Notes: a model not told the origin generated them from the letters alone. Shown: positions 39,678 through 51,016, counted from the stretch's first letter. The stretch: DNA of 64,000 bases from Schistocephalus solidus (GCA_017591395.1 WEDG01000754.1:1-64000), one strand, 5' to 3'. Numbers and translations: made by a program.

Positions 39678-40174
39678 TGGGGCTCACTGATCTGCTTAAG
39701 TAAAATGTATGTTCTGTTGTGCCCTGGAGCTCAGACTAGAGCCCTCGCAGGCGGTCGCTTAGCGACGTTTAGCATATGATGAAATTGAACCGACAAAGAC
39801 AAGGGAGACCTGAATGGCCATTTCTGGCTTATTAGCCGTCATCAGCGAGTCATACCCAATCCCAAGTGTGGCGCACCTGGGATTCGAACCCGCGACCTTT
39901 AGTTATTGAGTCGAACGCTCTACCATTGAGCCACGGGCTCGTGGCTTTGTCGGATGCGATCGGGAATATGATGATAGTGTGCGGCTCACCGATCTGCTTA
40001 AGGAACAATTATGTTCCGTTGTGCCCTGGAACTCAGACAAGAGCCCTCACAGGTGGTCGCATAGCGACGTGTAGCATATGTTGATAATGTGGAACCGACA
40101 AAGACAAGGGAGACCGGAATGGCCATTTCTGGCTTATTAGCCGTCATCAGCGAGTCATACCCAATCCCAAGTAT
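39675..40174 (-). mobile_element. Second family B SINE array (left part of palindrome)
   Basis: One full unit (39675 to about 39970) and a second truncated unit (to 40174), minus strand, slightly diverged from the first array (for example GGAACAATTATGTTCC instead of GGAACATTTATGTTCC). Confidence 0.83.
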
Positions 40175-40415
40175 GGGAACACATTATCAACATATGCTAC
40201 ACGTCGCTATGCGACCACCTGTGAGGGCTCTTGTCTGAGTTCCAGGGCACAACGGAACATAATTGTTCCTTAAGCAGATCGGTGAGCCGCACACTATCAT
40301 CATATTCCCGATCGCATCCGACAAAGCCACGAGCCCGTGGCTCAATGGTAGAGCGTTCGACTCAATTACCAAAGGTTGCGGGTTCAAATCCCAGGTGTTC
40401 CACACTTGGATGGTA
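40175..40415 (+). mobile_element. Family B SINE, inverted copy (right arm of palindrome)
   Basis: The reverse complement of about 39866-40096, identical in long stretches including the array-specific variant GGAACAATTATGTTCC. Ends just after the B box (GGGTTCAAATCCCAGG). Confidence 0.83.
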
Positions 40416-40429
40416 TACATATATTCATT

Positions 40430-40545
40430 CATTTCAGGAGCATTAAAAATTAATGAGAAAATACATGCTAGTTAAGTATTCATTTCAAAGTACGCATATT
40501 ATTATAACCCTACTTAAGTAATTTTTTGATACCAAAAAATATTTC
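40430..40545 (-). repeat. AT-rich interspersed repeat C, copy 6 (end only)
   Basis: Reverse complement has TTACTTAAGTAGGGTTATAA, as at the start of copies 3 and 5. Confidence 0.45.
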
Positions 40546-41834
40546 AGAATTTCGGCTGACTAGACCGCAACCGCCGCAACCGCGGGACTGTATGCGCAAA
40601 CGCCAGCTTGAGATTCGGGCTTCGCAAGTGGCAGCCGCAGCTGCCCACGCCCCGCATACTAATGATTATGACGCACAGTGAGCATTACTCAACCTCTCAG
40701 AACGCGGGTGCCATCCAGCGCAAAGAAGGCGTATGACGCACGATGACTCATGTCGCGTCAACCCTGTGCCTACTGTCACGCCCCAGTCTGCCAACACGCT
40801 GGTGTGGAGGGGGGACGGAGTGAGTGACAATTTGGCGCATTCCTTAAAAATAATAAATCAGACGAACCACAGTTCCGACAGAATTGTTTGAATGGACTAG
40901 GAGCACTTTTCGCGCGGATCCCGGATGAGGATGGATTGACGGAATGTCGGTGAAGATGCCGGTGCCCCTCCGTTCACTGTCAGCATCCCCTCGTCCCGAC
41001 CCTGCAGTTGCCCACAGCGTTGCACTCCCTCACCGGTTATCCAACAGACATGACGTAATTCCCCCCACTCCAAAAGGGATATCACCTCATGTAACGCTCC
41101 CTTCTTTATTTTCTATTGTTCCCTTTCATACCTTTATATCCTTCTTTATAGTAGAATCCATTTCCAACATTTCTGCCGTTCCTTCTAATGACTGTTGCGT
41201 TTGAGTGATCGACATGGCGCTTAGAGACCCTGTTCAATATGCACATCGTCTAATAACGACTACAGGTGCGTTACTCGCCCGTGTGTGCAAACCTCGGAGT
41301 CTTCGGCCGCTACAGCTGGAATTGCCACAACGTCTGGCTGACCACTGAGACGGATTGACGCGTTCTTGCCCAGGACTGGAGTCCGCAGTACAGTAAGGGT
41401 AGCGCCCGCGCCGCGCAAGAGGTCACGTGATCACAGTTCGCGAGCCGGGCAGGGACAGCTAATCACGGGCGCCTTCAAGCATCGCACTAGCGCAGGCCCA
41501 GAGCTTGCCGCGAGTCGTGGTCTCTGACCGCTGCAGTTTCTGTACAGACTATACGACTTTGCTGGTCTTTACCCTTCTGCGTCATAAAACGGAACTGGAT
41601 TATGATTACAAACACCGCTTACAATAGTTCCCACTTAATATGTTTGTTTTCTTCTGTCGATTAAATTTTGAAAATTCCTCACATCTATGTTCTGTGAACT
41701 TCTATCTGACCTGCCCTGCCTTCTTTGTTATGCCTAGACTTTGACCTTGAAATTGAGGGTTAGCGCTTTTGCTCGAAAGCGTTCCTGTACACGCGTGTGA
41801 CCCACTCATGAGAATACACGTTTAATTTTCTGGA
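40546..41834. other. Anonymous spacer, possibly 5' part of an LTR
   Basis: No gene is recognised. The last few hundred bases may belong to the LTR-like repeat that follows. Confidence 0.3.
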
Positions 41835-42005
41835 GTCAGGCGTTAAATTCAGCCGATTTCCTTATTCTATAAGGGTATTCATTTTCGGTGTTTGTACTTT
41901 ATTTATTCTGGTGTATTCGTGAATAGAAGCCGCAGTTTTTATTTTTATTTGACGTACGCGTTGGTCTAGGATACAGAATTGTCGATCAAAATAGTCGGTA
42001 ATTGT
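41835..42005 (+). repeat. LTR-like direct repeat, 5' copy
   Basis: Shares GAGTCAGGCGTTAAATTC, TTTGTACTTTATTTATTC, GCAGTTTTTATTTTTATTTG and GGATACAGAATT with 42857-43025 at roughly 70% identity by eye, in direct orientation on either side of a gag fragment. Confidence 0.55.
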
Positions 42006-42419
42006 TTCTGAGTTTGGCTGAGTTTGAAATCCTGCATGCACACACGTTCCAAGGTGCGGATTATATCGGATAAATTTGCTCAAAGAAGATGAATCAGATA
42101 ACAAATATCAGGGAAAAATTAATACATCTGACGTCCATTTCGGCTATCATAATTTAGGTACTGGTAGCTGTTCTAATCCTAGGAAGAGGGGTTAGACGCG
42201 AAGTCCAGCTCGAACCTGCGATTCTCGAAACCGTAAGTAAAACGGATCACGCTATAGAGTTGAGGCTGGGACCTAGACTGGCGTAGATTCGGGGAATGAG
42301 GAAATGAAATCTTTAGAACAGGCAGAAAGCGCGTAGCTCAGAAACTAAAAAAGGACACGGTGAAAGAGGTAGCTCTGGAAGTAAGTGGCCCATGCATACA
42401 GATGTGTAATGAGGCACCT

Positions 42420-42800
42420 AAAGTTAACTCCATGATTCAAGGTGCGGCCAGCTTAGAACTCCCTAAAGCCGAGTTACGCTATTCTGACGTAAATACTGCA
42501 CACTATTGGAGATTTGTTGGTCAGTTCGAGGTATAGGTTGAGAGCAAAGTAGAAGATCCTGGAGAAAGACTCTTGTGCCTAACACACTTTTGTCGAGGAG
42601 ATGCGAGAGCGGTGATTGAAGAATGCGTCATGTTACCTTCTTCACTCGCATGCAAGAGAGCACGAAAGATACTCGAGGACTTGTTCGGCCAACCGCAAAT
42701 TGTTCCACGGTCCCTTCTCGAGGGACTATTTAGTCAGGGAACGACAGACTTCACATACGGCAAAGTCATTTTCGAACTTGTGCATTACAATGACGGGTAG
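42420..42800 (+). mobile_element. BEL/Pao retrotransposon gag remnant (DUF1759-like)
   Basis: Plus-strand translation has AELRYSDVNTAHYWRFVGQF, a stop, ESKVEDPGERLLCLTHFCRG, DARAVIEECVMLPSS, then RARKILEDLFGQPQIVPRSL. The order resembles the DUF1759 gag segment of BEL/Pao elements (YWRF..F, LL.L...C.G.A...I......S, A...L...FG.P). No protease, RT or integrase follows before the second LTR-like repeat, so the internal region is mostly deleted. Confidence 0.6.
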
Positions 42801-42856
42801 TGAAGTCGCACTCACACAACTGAACTATTATTTGTCTGATTTACATTTTCCGAGTG

Positions 42857-43025
42857 TCTGAAGTCAGGCGTTGAATTCGACCAACTCCTTTGTTCTATGT
42901 GGAAATCAACTGTCGTGGTTTGTACTTTGTTTATTCGGGCATACAAAACCCAGCTGCAGTTTTTATTTGCATTTGACGAACGCGTTCCTCTGGGATACGG
43001 AATTTTCGGCTAAAACGGTTTTAGG
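42857..43025 (+). repeat. LTR-like direct repeat, 3' copy
   Basis: Partner of the repeat at 41835: AAGTCAGGCGTTGAATTC, TTTGTACTTTGTTTATTC, GCAGTTTTTATTTGCATTTG, GGATACGGAATT. Confidence 0.55.
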
Positions 43026-43244
43026 ACACTTTCACTTGTGCGAGATCAGAGAGCTCCACAGGGAAGGCTAGTCCGTGTGTTGCCAGAGCGCCTCTGGGAG
43101 TGAGGTAGGCGCTGCACAAGCCGAACAGAGTCACGTGCAAGTCACCACCTTGAGCGCCCCAGAGCACTGATGGTTCTAGTCGCGTGCGCGCGACACCCTA
43201 TCGTGTCTCTCTTCCAGTTATCATTTGGCCGTATGTAGTCACCA

Positions 43245-43550
43245 CTAAGCCCTGTTCTCGGCGAGTATAATTTGCTGACTTAGACGGACCCTGAATACCG
43301 AAGGTCCAAGAACAACTTCCATGTACTGACTAACTGTGTTGAGCCAGGTTTTGAGCTGACCTCCTCTTCGGCGGCTCCAATTGGGTAGCGGTGTCGGCAA
43401 GAGAGCAGTAACACTGAGCACGTGAGGTGCGTGACGAAGAACGTGCCCAAACCACCTTAGCCGTCGTTCTTGGATGGCCTGGGATACCCTTGCGAGGTTT
43501 TCGCAACGAGTGCAGACTGTCTCATTTGAGACGATGTCAGTGTACTTCAC
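43245..43550 (-). mobile_element. LINE 3' fragment (family 2), minus strand
   Basis: Translation VKYTDIVSNETVCTRCENLA, IQERRLRWFGHVLRHAPHVL, RRRGGQLKTWLNTVSQYMEV, GPSVFRVR matches the C-terminus of the LINE at 31-32.5 kb. It is about 160 bp downstream of the exon 5 donor of the FAM102 gene, in the same orientation. Confidence 0.8.
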
Positions 43551-43710
43551 CCAAAGGAAGGCATAGCAGGAGAGGAGGACGGCGGGACCCAATATACAGA
43601 ACCTGGTCACTGCTGTTAGTCATAACAATGGTGGTGACCTCAATCCCAATTAATGGACCTGCAGAGGGGGGGACCTGAAGACTGCTCAGTCGGTAGAGGG
43701 GGAGGCTTAC

Positions 43711-44064
43711 TCTTGGCTGGCGGAGTCTCGGATCGCGGACTCTTGTACGAGAGTATCTCCGAACGAGTCTCCGCGGACTGTTGCCGCGCCGCAGAGTGCA
43801 GAAGACCGGCTTCGGGTGTTGGTACATAGGGCAGTCCGCCGGCCGGAGTCTCAAGCAGACTGTAATTGGGAGAGATGCTGGAGAGGGCAGCTGGGCTGAC
43901 GTACTCACTCGGTGACCGGAGCCGATCGCCGCTGACGCCGTCCGTTGAAGTGTGTGACAGATCGTCGAAACCAGAGGAGCGGAGGTCCTCTATGGAATTC
44001 CCCGTGTAGAAACGATGACGGCCACCGTCCATGTGGGCAGAACTGCTACTGTCCGCAGGATGGC
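43711..44064 (-). CDS. FAM102: FAM102/EEIG1 homologue, exon 5 (Ser/Pro-rich linker)
   Basis: A 354-nt exon between an acceptor (CACGTTTTAG, ending at 44065) and a strong donor (AAGA|GTAAGC, 43710). It begins with GC, completing the G left by exon 4 to Gly, and ends with one base, so it preserves the frame into exon 6. Translation runs from HPADSSSSAHMDGGRHRF through LRSPSEYVSPAALSSISPNY to SPRSETPPAK. It has many Ser-Pro and Thr-Pro dipeptides, typical of a phosphorylatable disordered tail. The open frame continues for about 70 nt past the donor, so a read-through isoform ending at a TGA near 43640 cannot be excluded. A minus-strand LINE 3' fragment lies only about 160 bp into the next intron. 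Confidence 0.75.
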
Positions 44065-44400
44065 CTAAAACGTGAAAACAGCAGGCTTTTTAGAAGAGCC
44101 AGTGACAGCCGTGCGCAACCGTTCAAAGCATTCCCCTCCAAAAAGAGGGAGAGAGAAGGGCCTGACAGCAGGGCGGAGATAAGGAAGTGGTTGACGGAGA
44201 AGGTGCAGGATGCAACGGCAAATAAAGCAGGAGCCACATGTGGCGTTGAATGTTGGAGTGAAAAACTGTCAGAAAATTAAATTTTACGGCTGTGAAAAAT
44301 GCAAGAGTTGTTGTACATTCTCGGATTTACCTCAGTTTTTCTTCCCACATGTCCCTTTTTTAGCGAGTGCCGTAGCGGCTAGTGAAATAGATTGAGTCCT
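44065..44400. other. Intron 4 sequence without recognised features
   Basis: Only short frames; includes the acceptor region of exon 5. Confidence 0.35.
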
Positions 44401-44890
44401 AAGGCACAAGGGGACGAATTAGTGCCATAACCGATCAGTGAGCACCCACCTGCCATTGCTAATGTTCCCGATCGAAACCGATAAGACAATGAGCTCGTGG
44501 CGCAGTGGGTTAGATCATTGGACTTCTAACCAACAGGTCACAAGTTCGAGCCTCGGGTGCTGCAACACCTGGGGTTGGGTATGACTGGCTAATGACGGCT
44601 AATAAGCCAGAAATGGGCATTCCAGTCTCCCCCGTCTTTGTCAGTTATGTCATTCTGCCCAGAAAGCCCCATTTTTGGAGAGCTGAACTTCTAACCAGCA
44701 GGTCCCGAGTTCGAGCCTCAGGTTGGGTATGACTGGCTGATGAATGGTAGCAAGTCATCAATGGCTACTCCAGTCTCCCTCGTCTATGTCGATATGGTTA
44801 TTATGCCAATGGGGCTCGAAACTGAGTCCCAGGGCATAATAACGGGACGAGTGTGTTACGCAAAGCTATTGATGGGCGCCCCACTACCCA
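44400..44890 (+). mobile_element. Family A SINE array, plus strand (one full, one partial unit)
   Basis: Module ATCAGTGAGCACCCACCTGC, CGATCGAAACCGATAAGACA, then A box GAGCTCGTGGCGCAGTGGG, B box AAGTTCGAGCCTC and the body to GTCTTTGTCAGTTATGTCAT. A second B-box segment at 44704 and a second body follow, then the trailing module (GGGCATAATAACGGGACGAG). The same head-to-tail plan as the array at 1-803. Confidence 0.78.
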
Positions 44891-45939
44891 CTACCACCCA
44901 CTACGCACATCATGGCACGGTTGATGCTTCAATCAGGTTTCACAAACCACCGAGCCTGCGAGGCCCGCCCGCTACCTTTACCTAGGTTTTGCTAGCCAGT
45001 CAAGGCAGTTGCCGGAGTGGGGCGCCGCCGTGTCCAAAACAGCCCCCTGGAGCCATGTATGCAAAGAGAGTGTCAGGGTAATCGTATCCTCTTCTTCGCC
45101 ACTTTTGTATCATATACTGTTGTCAACCGGTCACACAGGAACTCAAAACCCTCGAGGCTTACACGTATGTCTCCGGTGGATCATGGAATTTTGCGCTCTC
45201 AGGCCCGCCGTCTGCGTGGGGCTTGTAAACTGAAGCTCCGCGACTAAATGCAACGTCAGAATTCCACTATCGACACAGGATCAATCAGTGGAAGCTACTG
45301 CCGTGAAAAATTTCCTGATTGGCCAAATTTTAGGACAGATATGAAACTAATTTATCAGCCTCAATATGCCCTAACTTGAATAATGGCATTTTCGTAACAC
45401 AATTCAACTTACGCTACATAAAATGATTCGTATAGAGTTCGGAAGTCATTGTTTAAGCCTTTTAGGCCTTTTTCACACCACAAGGTCAATCGGATCCGTG
45501 TGACAACCCTTAAACTGGGATGAAAGTCCAACTTACCTCAACTTGCTAACCGCTAGGCGAAAGGACGCCTGTAGGGCGCTTTAATCAAGAACAGCGGGTG
45601 TGTAGAATTGTCTAAAAAGAGGATTTATGGTGGCATGACAACGGAACTAATACAGAACAAACAACCGATGCACTGACTTGGCGACCCACGAGTGGGCACG
45701 GGCAAAAACAATCACTTGGAAGAAAACAGTGATGAGAACTCAGTCTGCATGTCTGCACCTACAGGCGTGAGTCAGAGGCGAAAAAACGACCTTTTGATCG
45801 TTACTCCTAAGTGATGAAATGTGTTTGGCCAGTCGCCCCCTAGTGATTTTCCTGCTTCCCCAGACGCAGCAGCAACAGAGATGGCCTATCATGAGAGCGG
45901 ATCTGCATAGACACGACGAGACACACCGTGGTGAATCGG
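44891..45939. other. Anonymous intron sequence
   Basis: No supported feature. Confidence 0.35.
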
Positions 45940-46170
45940 CAGACAAGGTTGCTGAATTAAAATACCCTCTAGGGGTATTCAGAGCTGATGGCTACCCGCG
46001 CACCTTTGCCAGCTGGTACATACGAAAATTAGACCAAACCGCCTCGGTTCCGGTCTTTAGTGAGCGCTATTACACGCCAGAAACGTTCCGAGAACTATCA
46101 ACCGCGCTCTCACAACACTTAGAGTCGAGGTCGTGCCTGCAGCGGAGTCAATTACCAGTGCTGTGGTCAT
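45940..46170 (+). mobile_element. Short decayed PLE linker fragment
   Basis: ELKYPLGVFRADGYPRTF and, in another frame, ARNVPRTINRALTTLRVEV resemble the PLE segment between RT and GIY-YIG (ANGYP, then NVSE..NR.L.P.GV). Short and frameshifted. Confidence 0.45.
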
Positions 46171-48648
46171 AAGATTCGCTACCATAGCGAAATACATCTG
46201 GTTTCATTTAGCAGATCTAGCGTGGTTCTGGGGAAGGTAAATACCTTGGTGAAAAAGGAAGACTACTACGAGAGCTGATGACTGAATACACGACAGCAGT
46301 GAACAGGAATGTTGTCAAGTCTTGATTCGCACCTCGTTCGACGGAACCCCGCTACGTCTTCAACGCGGACGAAAGTGTTGCGAGAGGTGACATGTGCGTT
46401 CGTCGCGATTTATTGGAGTCATGGTTCCCTGACCCACAGTTCGCAAGTAAGGACAAAGATATCTCCCTTCCCCCACTGCCATTCAGGTATTGCAAGTCAC
46501 TGCCCATCAGAACAGTGACAGTGGGGTAAGCAGGAAAACCGACGAATCATACGAACCCTACAAGGGCAGGCCGCGAATTTCCGAAACGTCAGACATCAGG
46601 CAAACTTGTCCTAGAGTCCGCTTTATCCTCGACGTCTGCATTAAAGCAGAACCGTAAATCCGCCACCGGCACAGCATGGTATACGAAACACCGATGACTT
46701 GCGCACGGATTAGTTCACAATAAAGCGTACTTGCACAGCATCGACCGTTCTACCCCTTCTCCGTAACTCACTTTGCTCCGATGGCAAGACAATGTCCAGA
46801 CGACCGGAGATGAGTTCGGGTGCAGTTGGTGACGAAACTAAACAGTACGTCTGTGGGCGACACACACTATCTGGTCCCCACTACATGTGTCAGGCTACAA
46901 TAAAGGGAGGCTTGGACATCAGATACACGAGGGCATCCTGGTGGTTACATTGAGGAGCCATTGCAGCCTACAGCTAAGAAGGTCACGCAGTCGAAAAGCC
47001 AGCGTGCATCCATGGGAATCTAGTTTCAATAGGTCGTGTAGCGAGACGAAGAAAACCATGGCGATGGAAGATAGTCACACCTAAAAACGCCGCACAGTCT
47101 TTTAGTTGGCGCCTATAGGGGAGGCAACAAAAGAGGGCTGATTCATTGCGTCCACTGGCGTCTGTCTACCCACCCCGACTTACTAAACGCTGATTGGCTC
47201 AGCCAGACAGGCCTTACACTACGGGAAATCTCAGTTGCGCGACCTTTTAAACAATTCAAATTGATGATCCTGGTGTATCCTTTGCCGTAACACTTCAATT
47301 ACCCCCACTGGGATACCTCCTGATCATTATGCAGTCAAACAGTAAAGTAGGTATCCACGAGACCAGCAGCACGTAACACACTAGACGACTGCTTTAGCGG
47401 TAAATCTGTTGTATAGATTCGTTTACTGTCCATTCCAGATGAGCAAATTATTTCTAGATAATTCAGAGCGTTGGCTGTATTAAAGCCCTTCCCTTGCTGG
47501 CGTGGGTTCGAATCCCTCCGAGGTCGCCGAGTTTTTCACAAATGGGTCAAAGGAATTATTAAAATCTGTAAAAATCCTCTACTAAAAAACAATCAAACAT
47601 AATGGTCGCCTATTTAGGAGACCGCGAAGCCAGATAGGCTAGAGTTAATATTTCGAAAGGCATTGGCATTGTTTAGGGGGAAGGGGTACATCACAAGGGA
47701 TAGGAGATCTTAAATGTTTGACATCGGTATGTGAAAGAGAGGATTACGATTACACTACAGGAAGGATCATTTTTAGGGTGACATGGAGGAGCTGATTGCT
47801 GTTTTCGATACTCTTAAAACACAACGATGTACCACAGCGAAAATGAGGAATGCCATACTTACACACACACTTTATTCCGCAAAACCGAATAAATAGAATT
47901 GTTAGACTGATGCAAAGAACTCAAGAGCTGCGCCAAGGATACGGTACTGAAGAGTACTTAAAGACGCACGCGTTACTGTTACCCTCTAAACAAGGCGATC
48001 GTAAAGAGCTTTCTCGGAAAACAACCCCTCCCCCCGCCTTGGCAAAGGCGTCAAGGTCAGTTTTGAGGAGCCGGCGGCTTAGGACTGCGCGTCAGGCCTG
48101 CCAGCATGCTTCATGCAGACATGTCGATCAAGGTGGTGTGAGTTACGGCTCACCATCCCTCCCCCACCACTGCCACTAAGTCGTGTACCCTAGGCCATAC
48201 TCGCACTGAATCAGGCTATACTCAAATCACGCGAATTACTCGTCGTGCACATGGTGCCGCAGGAGAGCTGGAGACGGCGGTCCGATCTGTGGCCCCGATC
48301 ATCAAAAGGGGAGGTGATATTAGGGGTTTTGTGGGTGGGGGAAACGGAACAGACATGTGGTTGTTTTAAGGAGGCACGAGTTGAAAAACTATATGCATTC
48401 ACTAAAAAGGAGTAAAAATGTGAGCACATAATTGAAAATATGGAAGGAGCTGTCAAAGGGTGGAAAATGAAAACACGGGAATCATTTAGATTCTCTGGAG
48501 AGAATTAATTCCAGGTCGAGATGACAAATCGCATTAGGGGAGAACGTAGGAAGAACATATCATACAAACAGACTCATTTTATGGCCTTGACTGTACATAA
48601 AATTGAGGTTGAAACTTAACTGTAGACCCACCTAAAATAAAAAATAAC
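46171..48648. other. Anonymous intron sequence with a decayed repeat B scrap and a tRNA-like B box
   Basis: 46655-46830 loosely matches the reverse complement of repeat B. 47465-47530 holds GCGTTGGCTGT and GGGTTCGAATCCCTCCGAGG, related to the tRNA-like piece at 7.5 kb. Otherwise empty. Confidence 0.3.
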
Positions 48649-48750
48649 GCCTAAACTTCACCCCTAACCTTACCCCTAACCACGACCTCTTAACCTGACC
48701 TTTACCCTTAACCCCAGCCCTAAAACTAAGCTTCATCCTTAACCCTAAAT
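48649..48750. repeat. Degenerate CCCTAA-like stretch
   Basis: About 100 bp of variants of CCCTAAC, CCTTACC and CTTAACC (for example CACCCCTAACCTTACCCCTA). It resembles a decayed interstitial telomere-type repeat. Not a regular hexamer array. Confidence 0.4.
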
Positions 48751-49636
48751 TGAAGGATAAACATTAGGTGATGCGTGGCGGGAAGGGGTGTCAACTTAAG
48801 CCTACCGTAAAAAACTAGGTGGGGCCACATATTCAATCGTTACCCTGAAAATATAAGCAAATAGGATAACCAGCTAGGTGATCACGTCCTTGCTATAAGC
48901 AGGCCGCCTATGAGGACGGCTTTTGCTGGTGAAGGTCACTGAGTGTGAGTGTGGATGCAGTGAGGGAGACTTGTACAGCACCAACCTCGCCTTTAAAACG
49001 TGTCCTTCATTTGCGAGTGAGTGAGAACAAGTGTACTGCTCGACCCAGAATGACACGACACATTGTTGGCTTTCATTCCCAGCAAAATCCAATTTCAAAA
49101 AGAAGTGCAAAGGCTAATGAGGCCAAAATGAGAAGAAGGCCGCTGCAACATAGGTCTACTCAAATGTCTACTTCTCCTAGCAGTTGAAATAACTTCAGCC
49201 ATCTATTCTGATAACAGCCAACACATGACCACGTCGGTGGTCACCGGATGGGGTGAATTAGTGAAGGGGCTAGTCTGCGTGACTATAGCGACGGAGAATT
49301 TGGGCGTAAAACCGTATAAGTTGATGTGCGAAGGATCAAAAACAACGACGTTCGTTTGGTGCCCTACGGAGTGGGCGCAGAAAGGGTGACCTGTGCGAAA
49401 TCCACCGCGCTCTCCCTCTTCCATCTACCCTGTTCCCGTGTAAATACCGTTTCACGACAACAGGAAGTGGGCATGGACGCATTGTCTGACAAAGCTAGAC
49501 AGTCCGTCTTTGCGTGCCACAACCACGACCTGGTCCCACTCCAGGTGTACCAGATTACTTTACGGACGACTCGAGTCTCACATCAGTGAAAGTGCCCCAA
49601 AGGTCACATAAATGGAGCCATCAAAACCTGGCTCTC

Positions 49637-49667
<31 letters not shown>

Positions 49668-50299
49668 CGGCCGAGGTAACCAGCCCGCGATGGGATTGGA
49701 CACCGTTGCTGATGCGACGTGCGGTTCCAGGTCGAATGCGTGCCCCACTAGAGATCACTCGGACTGCGCTGTCTACAAAGCACGTGCCGTGAGTCAATTT
49801 GACGCGTAGATTGGTGTCTCAAGGAGGAGGCGGAAATATCACGCACTCAACTAAAAATAGCAGGTGGTTTTAACCCCCTTGGTCTCAAATGTCTGACAGC
49901 ATTTATGAGCGCTTTACCTGACACGACCTACCCCGCTAAGCCGTATGAATATCGACATGAAAACAGATACAAACAATTGTGGTGGGTCGTATGCACCTCG
50001 CTGCATGCCGGTTAATGACCTTTGGTACGCATGCAGTCGGCTGAGAGTGTGAAGTAACTGAACAAATGAAACCCTCCCGGCGGACGACGGAAACACAGCG
50101 CATTCGGTCAACCGCAGTACCACCAATATTCAATATTCTATCTATCCAAGCGCCTTGGTACAGGCAGCAACACCTTCGTCAGGGACTTGGGTGGGTGTGC
50201 AAGCTCACGATCGGCCGATAACTGTGGATTTGTGTTGCTGTTGTCGGTCAGCTGCATTATATGATATTTCTACCACTAAAACAAATCCGTGACCCATAG
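48751..50299. other. Anonymous intron sequence with a short (GA)n
   Basis: (GA)n at 49639-49667; otherwise no supported feature. Confidence 0.4.
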
Positions 50300-51003
50300 T
50301 GGAGTTCGGCAGCCGTCTGGGATGTCCGAGCAGCCCTATTTAGGGATAGCACTGCTTGCTTCCTCGCGGAGGAAGGGGCTAGAAAATGTGCCCTAAAAAA
50401 CGCTCGGTCTCACGTTTTCTGCAGCCGGCCGCAGCTCGCAGATCACAAACTACGCGGTCGTAAAACTCAAACAAACAACAATACCCCCCGTCCCCATCCC
50501 CCTCGCCATACTCTCCAGGTTGCTCGGGTGAGTCCACTCACACTAGCAGCCTGGAATGTTCGTTCCCTTTTAGACAATCCTAGGAGCAACCGGCCGGAAC
50601 GGAGGACGGCGCTAGTCGCTCGGGAACTGGCGCGCTACAAGGTGGACATTGCTGCTCTCAGCGAGACCCGATTCTCTGAGCAGGGTCAGCTGGAGGAGGT
50701 GGGGGCCGGCTACACCTTCTTCTGGAGCGGCCGGCCAAAGGCAGAGCGACGCGACGCTGGTGTTGCCTTTGCCATCCGTAACGACATCGTGGGACGCCTG
50801 CCCTGTCTGCCGCAGGGTATCAATGATCGCCTAATGAGCCTCCGTCTGCCTCTTCGGGAAGACCAGTTCGCCACCATCATCAGCGCCTACGCTCCCCCAA
50901 TGACGAGCTCTGATGCGGCGAAGGACAAATTCTACGAGGACCTGCACGCCTTGCTGGCGACTGTGCCGAAAGAGGACAAGTTAATTGCCCTTGGTGACTC
51001 CAC
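50300..51003 (+). mobile_element. LINE 5' UTR and APE-type endonuclease N-terminus (family 1)
   Basis: A GC-rich leader (from about 50300) precedes an ORF at 50528-51028. It encodes the start of an APE-like endonuclease: [12 protein letters not shown] (metal-binding Asn region), [19 protein letters not shown] (catalytic Glu in the SETR motif), [43 protein letters not shown], and ending at LIALGD. The next residue of the usual GDFN motif and everything after it are missing. This is the endonuclease half of the LINE type whose RT lies at 21-22 kb. A 3'-truncated LINE is unusual, because LINEs are normally 5' truncated. Lies in intron 4 of FAM102, antisense. Confidence 0.88.
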
Positions 51004-51016
51004 TACCCTTATCTCC

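Noticed and set aside
45819..46172. 117-codon frame as a host gene
   Set aside because: Its second half resembles the PLE linker and the first half shows nothing, so it is treated as a decayed element.
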